A DNA stretch of 64,000 nt from Dermatemys mawii. Its lineage: Eukaryota; Chordata; Testudines; Dermatemydidae. The notes beneath the pieces were generated by a model. It worked only from the letters and a program-made list of their open reading frames with translations. It did not search any database and had not been told where the DNA came from. Made by a program: the position numbers and the translations under genes. This document shows positions 22,850 to 34,189 of the stretch, one piece after another; the stretch's first letter is position 1, and each line of letters begins with the position of its first letter. The stretch covers positions 59,166,870 to 59,230,869 of the forward strand of contig ML677326.1 of assembly GCA_007922305.1 (NCBI GenBank), in the 5' to 3' direction.

Positions 22850-23170
22850 TAAGAGATGTAGAGTGAGGGGTTGGAGAGGGAGACAATAGAAGCAGAGAAG
22901 AAAGGAGCAGGGGAGAACAAAGCTGTGGGGTGGGGTAACAGAGAGGAGTTGTAGGGAAGGGATAGAAAGAGAAGATGTGCAGAGACTAGGGGAGGAGAGG
23001 AGTAGGGAGAAACAGAGTAGGAGTAGGAGATATAATGGGGAGGGGAGTGGACAGGAGTAGAGAGGAGATAATAGTGGGGAAGGAAGAGAACAGGTGTAGA
23101 AGCTGAGGAAACAGGGATTAGGAGCAGAAGGGAACAGGGAGAAGGTGGGTAGACAGGGGCAGAAGGGTCT
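22850..23170. repeat. Purine-rich (GA) tract, about 320 bases
   Basis: The plus strand is overwhelmingly G and A (GGAGAGGGAGACAATAGAAG and similar words), with short pyrimidine breaks. It is an asymmetric purine/pyrimidine tract that could form triplex DNA where mirror symmetry is good. The long frames on the minus strand rich in Ser, Leu and Pro are a result of the composition. A similar tract in the opposite sense lies at 41720-41960. Confidence 0.65.
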
Positions 23171-23564
23171 GTAACTGTTAGAAAACACTCCTATGGTATT
23201 GAACCCTATTCCTGAATTTCAACATCCCTTTGCTAGCTGGCAAATACCTGTGAAACCCACTAGCAAAGGGTTTCCTTCCCCTTAAAGGAAGGTCCACATA
23301 GAAGATAACAACCTTCTATTGCTATCAGTTATTCTGTCAGCTCAAGTAATGGAGGACTCTTCTGTGGGGATCAGTATGATTCTACGTGATGTAATTTAAT
23401 TTTTATGTTTTTAAACAACAGATCTGAAATGTAATTTACTGTGTTAAAGAGTGTTAAGGTTGCAAAGTCAAGCCTTCAAAACTTGTGCAACCTTAATGCA
23501 AATTCCATTGTGTGCAGTGGTACAGGAACATTTTTAGTAGTGGGAATGCTGAAGGCCATCCCTC

Positions 23565-24180
23565 CTACCCCTGTCTGCCCCCTCCTCGAGCTGAGGCTGG
23601 GAGCATGGCTGTGTCTCTGAGCAGGGGAGACCCGGACAGGGGTAAAGGGGCTGAGGCTTTGGCCACGGCTGGGGGCAGGCGTTGGGTCAGGAGTGGAGCC
23701 CCAGGCCAGGGCTGGCAGCCAAGACCCCAGATGTGGGGCCAGGAGCAGAGCCCTGGTCGTGGGACTGGGTGCAGGGCTCCGGGAGCGGAGGCCTGGAAGT
23801 GGGGGGTGGGGCTGGGCATGGGGCCAGCAGCTGGGGCTCCAGGAACAGAGCCCTAGGTGCAGAACTGGCAGTGGGGCCCTGGGCACAAGGACAGTGGCCA
23901 GGATTTGGGGCTGGTGTCTGGGACCTGAGCCCCAGGTGCAGGGTTGGGGAGCGGAGTGTTGGGTGCAGGTCCAGTGGCGGGGGAGCAGGGCCAGTGGCCG
24001 GGGTGCAGGGCCTGGGAGCGGAGTCCCAGGCGGAGGGCTGGGAGCAAAGCCCTGGGCATACAGCCAGCAGCTGGGGAGTGGCACATGGGGCTGGCCCCCA
24101 AGACCTAAGCTGGGGAGTGAAGTCCTGGCTGCAGGGCCAGTGGCCTCTCACAAACCCTGAGGGTGTTATAGTGCCCCTAC
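23565..24180. repeat. GC-rich degenerate tandem repeat inside an old repeat
   Basis: Imperfect units of about 25-35 bases built on GGGCCAGnnGCnGGGG, AGCAGAGCCCTGG and GGGAGCGGAGTCC recur throughout. Because of the repeat, several frames stay open on both strands and give Gly/Pro/Trp-rich peptides; none has a domain. It ends in TATAGTGCCCCTACTTCCTGCGCC, a phrase I recall at the edge of turtle repeats. It looks like an expanded internal minisatellite of a MITE. Confidence 0.55.
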
Positions 24181-24364
24181 TTCCTGCGCCTATGATTGTG
24201 TGTATGTATTATGATATGGTCTTCAATTATTTTTTTCCAAAATTCACCCTGTGAACAGTTCAGAATCAGGGTTGTGTAAAGAAGGAGGCTGTTGTCTGTA
24301 GGATCCCTGCTTCATTTGCTGCAGAAGCTGAAGGAATGTAATGAATGAGGCAGAGAATTGCAGG

Positions 24365-24690
24365 AAGAAAAGGGATGGCCTTCTGGTTAAGGCAGTCAAA
24401 TGCCTGGAGAATTCCTGCTTCTGCCAAAGTTCCTGTGCGATGCTGGACAAGTCATGTAAATCAAAGGTTTGAACGATGACCTTTATGTGTTCCTTATTTT
24501 CTGGTGCCTAACTTAAGCAAACCCCAGGTGTCTCTGCAGAGTCTCTGTGCACTCTCAACTGCAACTAAAATCAATGGGAGCTCAGCTCTGGACATGTGAG
24601 ATGCTATAATTGCTTCAGTTCCCTATGTGTAAAATGGGAATAATATTATAGAGGTCTTGTGAAGATACATTCATTAGCGTTTTTAAAGAT
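24365..24690 (+). repeat. MIR-like SINE, broken
   Basis: AATTCCTGCTTCTGCCAAAG, GCTGGACAAGTCATG and later TAAAATGGGAATAATATTAT, then GTCTTGTGAAGAT are the two halves of a MIR-like SINE, separated by about 130 bases of another old repeat that contains CAATGGGAGCTCAG. Confidence 0.5.
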
Positions 24691-26402
24691 CAAAGATACC
24701 GTAATTCTGCTCCAAAGAGTCACTGTACAAATGAAGGTCCATCTTTATTATGATGTCTTATTGCCTTCAGATCAGTTTTGTCAGTTTACATCAAAATTGG
24801 TTTTCTAATTCTCAGTCTGGGATATGAAACACTAAAAATTTTGTAACTGGAATTCAGTTAACAATTCTGTTAATGTGGAAGCCAGGCCAGAAGTCACCTC
24901 ACTGGCCAACAAGAAGTATTTGTCTCTACAATGCTAGCAGGTGTGAAAATTGAGGTTTAACAAAATATTCAACCAAATAATTAGATCTGATGCTGAGTAT
25001 TCAGCAGGAGAAGCTCTGAGTAAGGAGGTGCCTGTTTGACATAGCAAGAGGGCATATGAATTGTGCAACAAGGGAACAAAAATGCAGTGAGCCTTTCTGT
25101 GGATTGCTGTTTTGGGACATTTGAGAGGAAATGTCAGCAAAAAATGTCTGAAAAGATGAAATTTAAAAATGGTATGTGGGCATATAAAGTGTGTGTGTGG
25201 TTTTTTTTACCCCCCTCCTCCCAAGCACAAATTTATTTGGGATTATCATCCCATGGCTTTACTGGCAATTGTGCCAATTGGAATATGATATGCAGGCATA
25301 AGGGCTACTTCAGCTAGAAAGCAGGGCCAAAATACATATTCCTGCAATAGTCTGTAACATCAAGACCCCTCTACAGTGGAATTTTAGCTCTAGGGACCTA
25401 GTCTAGGGTATTTCTTAAAGATGTGGTTTTGAAATAGTTTGGGCCTCATCTACGCTGTGGGCCCAAACCTCATTAGAAAGCAATTTTAGCAAGAACTTTC
25501 ATTTAACTGAGTTTAATCATGGTCCTAAAATATATTAAAAGCCCAGGGCATATGGAGCCTAAAAGAACCATGAGTTGTAGATTGTGTACTAACATACGTT
25601 GTATTCATAAACATTCACTTGACTGATATTCTGGTGTGTGCTTTCTTTTGGGTGGAAAAAGATGCAGAATTAGGAGGCAATACAAATTAAGGGTCAGATT
25701 CTTTATAAAATTTACACCGACAAAAAGCCTAGGCAAAGTCTGAAAAGTTGGCATTTGGTTTGTATGTGGCCTGGATGGACTACTTAACTGTGGTTCTCAC
25801 ACATGTACAAAGTTAAACTGATGGCCAAATGTAAAGTTGAGAGAGAATTTTCTTTCCAGGCCTTGTCAGCAGGGACTCCGAGGTGTACTGGAGAAGATCT
25901 CAAAAGGCCTTTGTTAAAAATTCCACTACCAGTTTGAAAGGAGAGTTAGGGATATTTCCTACCCTCTGATGGAGTCTTTCTCTCCATCCGTAAGAGAGCG
26001 TTATCAAATTGTGACTAAATCAACTCTGCCAGAGATGACCTCATTAAAATACTTCTAAAGATTCAGTGGTGTTCTGTGGAATAGTTCAAGTTGCTCCAAA
26101 TATCAGGTAATTAAAAATATGTCCCGGGGTGTGTGTGTGTTTGTGTGTGTGTATAATATTGCCCTCCTTTCACACAACGATCTTTGCACAACACTAAATT
26201 ATACAAGTGGAACACTATGCTATAATATATGCAACGTACATTTTGGGAGCAAAGTATAAATGTTGCAGCAAAATACAGCAAAGATCGCTTCCGTCCTTGG
26301 TTATAGGAAAGTTATATCATGGAGAGTTTTTTGTACCTAAAAGGTGATCATCAACTCGTAGGTACAACATTTCTGAGAGAAGTGCAGTTTTCAAGTGCCA
26401 GC
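24691..26402. other. Intergenic; one GT microsatellite
   Basis: No gene recognised. 26129-26152 is a (GT)n run with one interruption. A MITE-like phrase (GGGCCTCATCTACGCTGTGGG) sits at about 25441. Confidence 0.4.
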
Positions 26403-26714
26403 TAAGACTACTTCTACATTTCGAGCTTGCAGTGTGATTCCTAGTTCACATAGACATACTCATGCTAATTCTCATCTAGCTATCACACTAAAAATAGTAG
26501 TGTAGTCATGTAGCAAGGAAGCAGCAGAGGTGGCATGGGCTACTCATTCCACATACAAACCCACCCAAACCCAGTGGGTATATGCTTCTGGCAGCTATCC
26601 CATGCTACTGCAGGAATGCTACTATTTTAGTGGGCTAGTTCAGATGAGAGCTATCATGAGTATGTGTATGTGATCTGGGAGTCACACACCCAGTTACAAT
26701 GTAGATGTAGTTTA
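26403..26714. mobile_element. MITE with inverted arms of about 100 bases
   Basis: 26403-26510 (TAAGACTACTTCTACATT, later TAGACATACTCATGCTAATT, then CTCATCT) is repeated inverted at about 26620-26714 (AGATGAGAGCTATCATGAGT, then GTACATCTACATTG read back). The arms match with scattered mismatches over roughly 100 bases around a central 110-base spacer. Such long arms with no coding sequence indicate a foldback-type MITE. Target duplication not resolved. Confidence 0.65.
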
Positions 26715-27337
26715 AGGTGACTATAACCAAGGAGAATTAAGATTAGGATTAGGTGTTTTTAAGTACCTATGAAAAACAAAAGTTTTTTCGACAACTTCAC
26801 AGTGTAGACATACCCACAGAAGGGAAAGTCTTTAAACAAATGATCATTATTCTATAGTGAAATCTGTCTTGAATGATCATGTAAGGGAACAGCAAAAAAA
26901 GTTTGGCTTGTCAAAATGATCTTTAATGTGGTTACTTAAGGCAGGGATTTGCTTATTGCAGACTTTAGTTCGACTTTGATTCATATTTCCCAAGAAAAAA
27001 TTCAGTGAATAATTGCAGAGCTTTTCACTCTTACTCCTGGTTTTTAAGGCTGCTTAGAATAAAAATGATTAAATACTTTCACAATGATATGTTGTTTGTC
27101 TTGAGTATACCTGATGTGTGGATACAAAGTAATTATTTCTTAAAATGTATTTATTTAGGAAGTTTTAACAGGTTTACAAATCCTTGCCACGTAAATATCA
27201 GAAACAATAAAAAAAAATTACAACAGTGAGTACAAAATAACTGTTTTTAAGAAATCTGCTTTAAATCAATTAACCTACAGTTGCTTTTCTAAACTGCAAC
27301 TTCTAAGTTCTTAAATGCCATTTTCCAATCTATTGAA
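26715..27337. other. Intergenic, nothing recognised
   Basis: AT-rich sequence. A short frame on the plus strand at 27005-27229 shows no family signature. Confidence 0.3.
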
Positions 27338-27405
27338 GACATACCTGACCCACCTTGTCTCTCTAATATCCTGGAACCAGCATGGCTACTACAACACTGC
27401 ATACT
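27338..27405 (+). repeat. Fragment of a common turtle repeat
   Basis: GACCCACCTTGTCTCTCTAA, then TATCCTGGAACCAGCATGGC and TACTACAACACTGCATAC. The first words are shared with 42735-42755, so it is a dispersed repeat; class not determined. Confidence 0.5.
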
Positions 27406-28324
27406 TTCTGTTTAACTCATCCTTTGTTTCTTCTGGATGTGGGCAGACAATAGCAGATACAACTTTCAGTGGCGGAAGAGTTAGGATGTTCCTGATGAAT
27501 TTCTTGTGTAGACAGGAAGAGACTAAAGAGGACAATAGTTATCTGAGAGACAATTTCAAATGACTTGGGTTCCTTGCTTGATTACAATTCTCACTTTGGA
27601 GACTAATTTGGTTTGTAGATTTAATTGAAACCTTTAAGCATTGCTGCAAATTATCAGAGGGAATATTTTTGTCATAAAGCAACGCTTTAGTAACACAGAG
27701 ACATTTAGTTTCTCTGCTGAGTCCAGAATGGTATACTCATTTATATTTTGACCAAGGACTTTAAATCTATAAAAGTCTATGCCAATCAATTTGAAATATT
27801 AACCCTTTCAAAATCCTGTAAACAGTTGCCACGTCTGCACCAAGGTGCTGTTATGTATTTTACATATGAATCTTCTTCCCGGGTTGTACTAAAAGCATCC
27901 TGATGTTTTTCTTTAACCTCTTCCTCCTGACAAAAAGTGGATTGAATCTTTGGTTTTAGTCCTCCTCTCAAATCAACTGTGGAACATCTCTCTTTTTTCT
28001 GTGTGATTTTTTTATTTAGCTCCCATGGGCAAGAAGGTTAGTCTTTTTACTGCTGACACAGCAGGAGAGGAGAAAATTGCAAAGTCAGAGGAGATGTGTA
28101 TGATATTTTTCACTTTGGTGACCTCTCTTCTCAGTGAAAAACAGAAGCTTCTCATTCCTTAAAAATTATAAAGAAAGGAGGGTCCTGGTTTGGATCCAAA
28201 TAAAATAAACATCTAAGAGAGAGGGCACAGGCAAAAACTGCAGTTCTGTGTAGTAAAGCATTTAATTCCTTAAAAATTACTGAGTTTCACTTGTCCTTTT
28301 TTCTGTGTGCATGTATATGCTGCT
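27406..28324. other. Intergenic, nothing recognised
   Basis: No gene, tRNA or repeat family could be named here. Confidence 0.3.
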
Positions 28325-29350
28325 AGGCTACACTACAGCCTATGTTGGCAAAACATAGGTCACTCAGGGGTGTGAATATTCCACACACACCCCCCCCGGA
28401 GAAACATAAGTTACACTGATACAAGCATTTGTGTGCACAGCGCTATGTCAGCAGAAGAGCATCTCCCACTGCCTTAGCTTCTGCTGCTCACAGAGGTGGG
28501 TTTTTTATGCCGACGGGAGAGCTCTCTCATGTTGGCCTAGAGTGTCTTCACCAGATGTGCTGCAACAGCAGAACTATATCATTACAGCTGCGCTGCTGCA
28601 GCGCTGTATCTATGGACATACAAACAGGATGTTAGGAATCATTGAAAAAGAGAGAGAGAATAAGACAGGAGAATATCTTATTGCCCTTATATAAATCCAT
28701 GGTGCGCCCATATCTTGAATACTGCGTACAGATGTGGTGTCCTCATCTCAAAAAGGATATACTGTCATTAGAAAAGGTTCAGAGAAGGGCAACTAAAATG
28801 ATTAGGGGTTTGGAACAGGTCCCATATGAGGAGAGATTAAAGGGGCTAGGACTTTTCAGCTTGGAAAAGAGGAGACATGGGGGGATATGATAGCGGTATA
28901 TAAAATTATGAGTGGTGTGGAGAAAGTACATAAGGAAAAGTTATTTACTTGTTCCCATAATATAAGAACTAGGGGCCACCAAATGAAATTTATGGGCAGT
29001 AGGTTAAAACAAATAAAAGGAAGTTCTTCTTCACACAGCGCAGTCAACCTGTGGAACTCCCTGCTGAGGAGGTTGTGAAGGCTAGGACTATAACAGGGTT
29101 TAAAAGAGAACTGGATGAATTCATGGAGGTTAAGTCCATCAATGGCTATTAGCCAGGCTGGGTAAGGAATGGTGTCCCTAGCCTCTGTTTGTCTGGGGGG
29201 GGGTGATCACTTGATCATTACCTGTTAGGTTCACTCACTCCAGGGCACCTGGCATTGGCCACTGTTGGTAGACAGGATACTGGGCTAGATGGACCTTTAG
29301 TCTGACCAAGTACGGCCATTCTTATGTTTTTCTGTTCTTATGACATAGCC
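28325..29350. mobile_element. MITE split by a CR1 insertion
   Basis: The left part, 28325-28620, carries GGCTACACTACAGCC, GGTGTGAATATTCCACAC and GCAGCGCTGTATCTATGGAC, typical of a turtle MITE whose end reads GACATAGCC. That end resumes at 29342-29350, directly after the CR1 tail. GACATA occurs at both junctions (28615-28620 and 29342-29347), so it is best read as a target duplication made when CR1 entered the MITE. Confidence 0.65.
28621..29341 (+). mobile_element. CR1 LINE 3' end with reverse-transcriptase C-terminal codons, frameshifted
   Basis: The first 450 bases encode the C-terminal tail of CR1 ORF2: [26 protein letters not shown] and GLFSLEKRR are hallmark words. The frame breaks in a run of six G at about 28880, after which [12 protein letters not shown] continues in another frame up to LWNSL. 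The 3' UTR has GGGCTAGATGGACC and ends CATTCTTATGTTTTTCTGTTCTTAT, a diverged CR1 terminal repeat. A 5'-truncated dead copy, somewhat longer than the one at 12797-13195. Confidence 0.9.
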
Positions 29351-29659
29351 TTTTTATGGAAAGGGACAATGCCTTAAAGGTAACATATAAATATCCTTGT
29401 TTTGTGAAATGAGTCAGATTGCCCACTCTTAATTTGGATAGTAGCAAAGGCATGATAACTAGCCTGGTAACAGCTCCCAAGTGGTGCAGGGGTTTTGTTA
29501 GCTGGTGTGGATATTTCCTGTTTCTAAATAATTATGGCTACAGCCTCACCTTCTGTGTACCAGTTCAAATGGATTCCAGGTAAATAGTGACTGAAAGATG
29601 TTAACATCTGAGGCCTTATCTATGCTAGACTATTCTGGTTCATTTTGCTTTTTCCTTAA
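29351..29659. other. Intergenic, nothing recognised
   Basis: No gene or named repeat. Confidence 0.3.
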
Positions 29660-30185
29660 AATTGCTCATAGCCATGGGGGCCAGGTTTATATAATTTTTG
29701 GTGGTGCTTAGAACAGGTCCGAGCAGAGCCATCCCATCCATAGGACAGACCGGGGCAACCGCCCTGAGCCCTGTGCTTTGGGGAGGTGTGTGGTCCAGGG
29801 CAGCCTGTGTAGTTAGCAGGGGGCCTGGCACCGGCAGCAGTGATTGATCTGGCCCTAGTCCACCCCTGCCCTGCCCGCTCCCCTGTCCCTTCCTCCTAGC
29901 CCTCGCCTCACCTCTTTCTGGCTTCCGCCCCCTCCCCCGAGCGACCCTGGGAGCTGGCGGGGCAGGGCGGGGCAGAGCAGAACGGACTGAGGCCGGGTCG
30001 CTTGCTGCTGCTGACAATGCCAGGCCCCCTGCTAACCACCCAGGACACTCTGGACCTTCTGTTCCCCTGAAGTGAGGCCCCCGCAAAGCAATGGTAAGCC
30101 CAAACATTGGTGGAGCTGGGCCCAAATTCCTAAATATTGGTGGAGTCTGGGCACCACGGGCCCATATAACTTGTTGCCTATGCTT
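29660..30185. mobile_element. Composite GC-rich MITE, probably one element inside another
   Basis: The outer ends look inverted: CCAGGTTTATATAATTTTTGG at about 29681 against GGGCCCATATAACTTGTTGCC near 30158-30178. Inside is a GC-rich block that starts near CAGAGCCATCCCATCC (29723) and resembles the terminus of the hAT element at 43327 (CAGGGCCATCCCTAG). The Pro/Arg-rich minus-strand frame through it is not a gene in my view. Confidence 0.45.
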
Positions 30186-30669
30186 ACAACTGCTAACACT
30201 GGGATGATTCACCAGTGATAGGAAGTGGCTACACTATTGTACTGCCCACCAGCAGCTGTCAGTGTTTTAACCTCTGAATTGTCTAGAGAGATACTAATAG
30301 TAGCAATAGAGGGAAATCTTGAAGGGGGAGGGGAGTCTAGCGCAGACAGAACCTTACAACCTGTCGAGCCCTCCTGTGAGGAGCTGAGCTCCCTTAAAGT
30401 TGATGAGAACTGAGCCAATCCAGACTCTATAATCAAGCTCCAGGGGCTTTTGGCACTTAAGGGTATCCATGTTAGCTGCCTTCATTGAGAAGCAAAAGAT
30501 TGAGTCAGCATGGGCATTGAACTAGATGTTGCTAAAATGCCATAGTGATGGGCACAATATAAGAACATGAATAGAATTGGCTTTCACATATTTTAGGAGT
30601 GGTGCCTCCGGAGTTGAGGCATGGCAGAAAGCCTTGGCAGAGGAAAAAGAATTTTCTGGAAGGGGAAGG

Positions 30670-30747
30670 ATGGCATTTCTACTGCTACTGCTCATGCTGT
30701 ACCTGTTCTATGGATGCAGGGGCCACTCAAAGACCATTGAAATTGAT
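30670..30747 (+). CDS. Possible signal-peptide exon, unassigned
   Basis: An ATG at 30670 opens 26 codons that read MAFLLLLLMLYLFYG, CRG and HSKTIEID and end exactly at GAT followed by GTAAGT, a consensus donor in phase 0. A Leu-rich core followed by small/polar residues is the form of a secretory signal peptide. The frame continues open upstream for about 30 codons, so the ATG could be internal. I do not recognise the protein and found no matching downstream exon, so this may be chance. Confidence 0.2.
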
Positions 30748-32878
30748 GTAAGTCTTTCTATTGACTACAGAGAGGTTTATGTCAGGCCCCAAGAGAGGAC
30801 TTCAGTCTCTATGCTAGTCAAAGATTATTTTTATGAGCATTACGAAATAAATAACTAAATACAGGGATAAAACTCCGATGCACTGAGGACCGTGAGTGTG
30901 TGTGGAAGAGAAAGCAGGAGGGGGGTTATATTAGGTTACACTGCAAAATTTGACTTAGCATTAGGAAATGCAGTTCACAAGACATATTGCCTCACATTTT
31001 TAGACAGTTGAATTTGGCAGTTACCCAGTGGTGTTCTGTTTGGTTTTTGTGGTTAGTAAATACTCTTAAACTGCAGATTTCTAGTAAATCGTCAGCAAAT
31101 TGTGTGGCCTGAGGCTCTGAGAAATTCTACCGTATAGAGTCCCACTTTTTTTTTAAAAAGTATATTTTGCAAAGGAGATGCAGTCCCTTCCCCTTTCATC
31201 TTGTGCACTTTTTTGACTTGTGAATCTTTTGAGAAATACAAGGATGTTTGCTATTAGTACAAAAGATACTGCTGTACACCAGATCTGCAGGCTTTACTAC
31301 TTTATTTTTTTAAAGAATTCTTTAATTAGGTAGTAACAGTCTTTGAATAGATGTGTATCCCATTCATACACTGAGTCCTTACTATAATTTTTGGACATGT
31401 CTTTTGAAGGAAATGCGCTTTGTTTACAGAAAGGGAAATCACGTTTTCAGCTGAATTTCTTCTTTTTTGTTCACACGAGAAATCTGCATTAACCCTCTCT
31501 ACATCCCACCAACAATTAAATCCTGTGCCAGAAATGTTTACAGTTTTACAGCCTGCAAAGGCTTATACACATGCTCAGCTTCTTTACACAGTCAAGCATG
31601 TAACTAACTCTTTGCAGGACTGAGACCATAGGTACCTCACAATCTATTGGCCTGATTTTATAGCCTTCGGTCATGTGAATAGTCTTTTTACTCACTTATT
31701 GATTTAAATAGTACCATTTGCATTCCTGGTGCTTGCAGGACTGGGTTTTATATCAGGTTTGCCAGTATAGTGGAGCAAGTATGTCCTATCAAACAAATTA
31801 GTTAAGGAATCCTTCAAACTGATATGCATTAGGGATCAGGGGCTACTTCTACTGATCAGATCACACATCTCCTTGAATCATTATTCCTCTTTCAAATGTA
31901 TTTAATAAATAGCCATTCTGTTTTTGGTTTTTTGTTGTTTTTTTTCACTTTATTGGTTGATCACGCATAGTCTAAATACAAGCTGTTTTGCTTAGTTGTG
32001 GTTGGTCATATAAGTCAGATAATATTTTTGTTTTCATCGATTGGGTAAATACACAAACACTTCCACCACAAACACTAAAATTCAGTTTGAAATGTCCTTT
32101 GCATGAACATTTGTATCAGTAAATTTGTATTGTTTAAATGTGTGGCAAAAAGTTGACACAACAGAGTTCAGAATAATTTCATTAAAAAAAATTCAAGCAA
32201 ATATTAATAGAAAATGTATTTGCACTAGGCCTCAGCTCTAAGTAAGAGCATATTAATTTCATTTAGTTGAAGCTATGAAATAAGAGCAAGTTCTTAGAAT
32301 AATTTTCAAACGTAGTAGTATGATTACAAATACATTTTAAGAGACTGCCTATATTTGAGTTGCACAAGCAGTTTCTGTCTTTAAGCTCCTGTTTTCATTG
32401 GATCGTAGCTTTCTGAGACTATTACCTCTAAGAGAACTACTGTCCAGGGATGGTTTCTACCGAAATATAAATTCATTTACTAAAAAAAGATAAATGGGAG
32501 AGAAATAGCGGAGGAAATTTTTTTCAAAACAAACAAAAAAAACCAACCTCTCTTGTGACTGCTTTCTGAACAGCTCTATAGTTAGAATTAGGAATTGAAA
32601 GTTGAAGTCTAGTACAGAAATACACCTACTTGAAAAGTGTACTTGAATGTTTATTTGAAAATAAGTTTGATTTGGCTAAGTTTTGAGCCATTCAAAGTTG
32701 TGTGCCATGCATAGTAGAGTATTTTTTCCATAGTTTTCCGTTGTTGTGATTGTGTGTGTGTTGCTAAGCTTGAAAGTTGTACAGCTCAGAGGTGGGATTG
32801 AACAGGTGTAACTGAGGGCAGAATTTGGAGACAATGAGGATTGCATGGGTTAGATAAGAGTGCACTGTAAGTCACGAC
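30748..32878. other. Intergenic, nothing recognised
   Basis: AT-rich sequence without recognisable exons. If the exon at 30670-30747 is real, its downstream intron is here. Confidence 0.3.
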
Positions 32879-34165
32879 CAGCGTTCCCTCTAATTTTTCT
32901 CACCCATGTGCAGAATGAATTTTGTTATATGACACATCACCTTCACAGTGAAGCACATAACAAAATTCATGTGATGGGTGTGGGGCTGAGGGGTTCAGAG
33001 TGTGGGATGGGGCTCAGAGGTGGGGCAGAGCAGGGGTGAAGGTAACTTAAAGGATGCACTGGTACACCAGAGTCCTGAGCAGGGTGTATGGCCTCAACCA
33101 GAAGAGGCAGAGCCTTTAATTCCCCGGCCCTTTAAATCAAGATTTAAAGGGCCCAGAGCTCCAGCTGTGATAGCAGCAGCTGGGAGCCCTGGGCTCTTTA
33201 AATCACCCCCAGAGTTACCAGCTGCAGAGGTGGCTGGGAGTCCTGCTGCCAGAGCCCCTGGGGTAACAGCGCTGGCCCAGGGCTCTGATGGTGATTTAAA
33301 GGGCTAGGGGCTCCCTGCCACTGCTACTGCAGTGGAGCCCTGGGCCCTTTAAATTGAGTGGGGCTATGGTGGCAATTTAAAGGTCCTGTGGCTCCAGCCA
33401 CTGCTGGGAACTCCAGGCCCTTTAAATTGCTGCCTAGGGAAGCCAGTCTGGTACAGCGCACCGACTCTTGCCAGTATGCCGTACCGGGGCATACCAGCTT
33501 ACTTTTACCTCTGGGGCAGAGGTTTGGAGTATAAGAGGTGTGAGGACTGCAGAGGGGGTGTGGGTTCTGGGACGGGTGTGGGTCAGGGATGAGGGGTTTG
33601 GGGTGCAGGAGAGTGCTCTGGAGCTATGGTGGAGGCAGAGGACTGTCCCCAGCGCTCTCTCCCAACAGCAGCATCTGGGTTGAGGGGGAAGGATGCCTCT
33701 TCCCGCTGCAGCAGCTCTGGGGCTGCGGCTGCAGGATAGGTGCCTGGCCCCTGCAGGTCTGGGTAGGGCTGGGGCTGAGGCTGGGTCCAGGCCGGGCCGC
33801 CCAAGTTCAGGGCCAGGCTGGGTCACCGCAGCTGGGTCCGGGCTGCACTGTCTGGGTCCAGTCCAGAGTGTCCCGGTCACGGCTGGGCCCAGGTTGCGCT
33901 GCACCATGCCAACCCAGCCATGGCGGGTCTGGGCCATAGCATAGTTGGGCCCAGGGAGCTGCTCCAATGGCAGCAGATCTGGGCTTGGCATAGTTGGGGG
34001 GGGGGGGGGCCACCCCGGCCACAGCAGGTTGGGGGCTGGGCTAGATTGGGGCTGGGGGTGGGATAACCTTCCCCTGACCATGGCAGGTCCCTGGGCAGGT
34101 TCCCTGAGTGCCTCCACGGCGCTAAATAGGCTGCTGCACACCTGTGTGGCTTACAGGGAACTTAG
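32879..34165. mobile_element. hAT-type element with 8-bp target duplication, GC-rich expanded interior
   Basis: The left end is CAGCGTTCCCTCTAATTTTT; the right end, GCTTACAGGGAACTTAG, is its partial inverse. The flanks are GTCACGAC (32871-32878) and GTCCCGAC (34166-34173), an 8-bp duplication with one mismatch. Beyond the right flank, CCACAGTTTGAGAACCCCTG is the terminus of another hAT family, so this element probably landed in an older one. The interior from about 33520 is a degenerate GC-rich repeat (GGGCTGGGGCTGAGGCTGGG and similar) with open frames on both strands that do not look like genes, and a G run at 33998-34009. No transposase is visible. Confidence 0.7.
33034..33515. mobile_element. 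Inner MITE nested in the hAT element
   Basis: Ends AAGGTAACTTAAAGGATGCACTGGTA and, inverted, AGGTAAAAGTAAGCTGGTATGC are alike, described here by key words AAGGTAA and CTGGTA. Inside, TTTAAATC/GATTTAAA blocks next to GGGCCC words repeat at about 33122-33150, 33290-33355 and 33375-33430. Boundaries are approximate and the flanking duplication is poor (6 of 8). Confidence 0.45.
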
Positions 34166-34189
34166 GTCCCGACCCACAGTTTGAGAACC

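Noticed and set aside
22679..23188. A 169-codon Ser/Leu/Pro-rich frame
   Set aside because: It is the pyrimidine strand of a GA-rich tract with low complexity.
23476..24254. Several long Gly/Pro/Trp-rich frames on both strands
   Set aside because: All lie in a degenerate GC-rich tandem repeat that is open in most frames; no domain or splice logic.
33434..34141. A 235-codon minus-strand frame
   Set aside because: It lies wholly within a hAT element with a GC-rich repetitive interior, and overlapping frames are open too.
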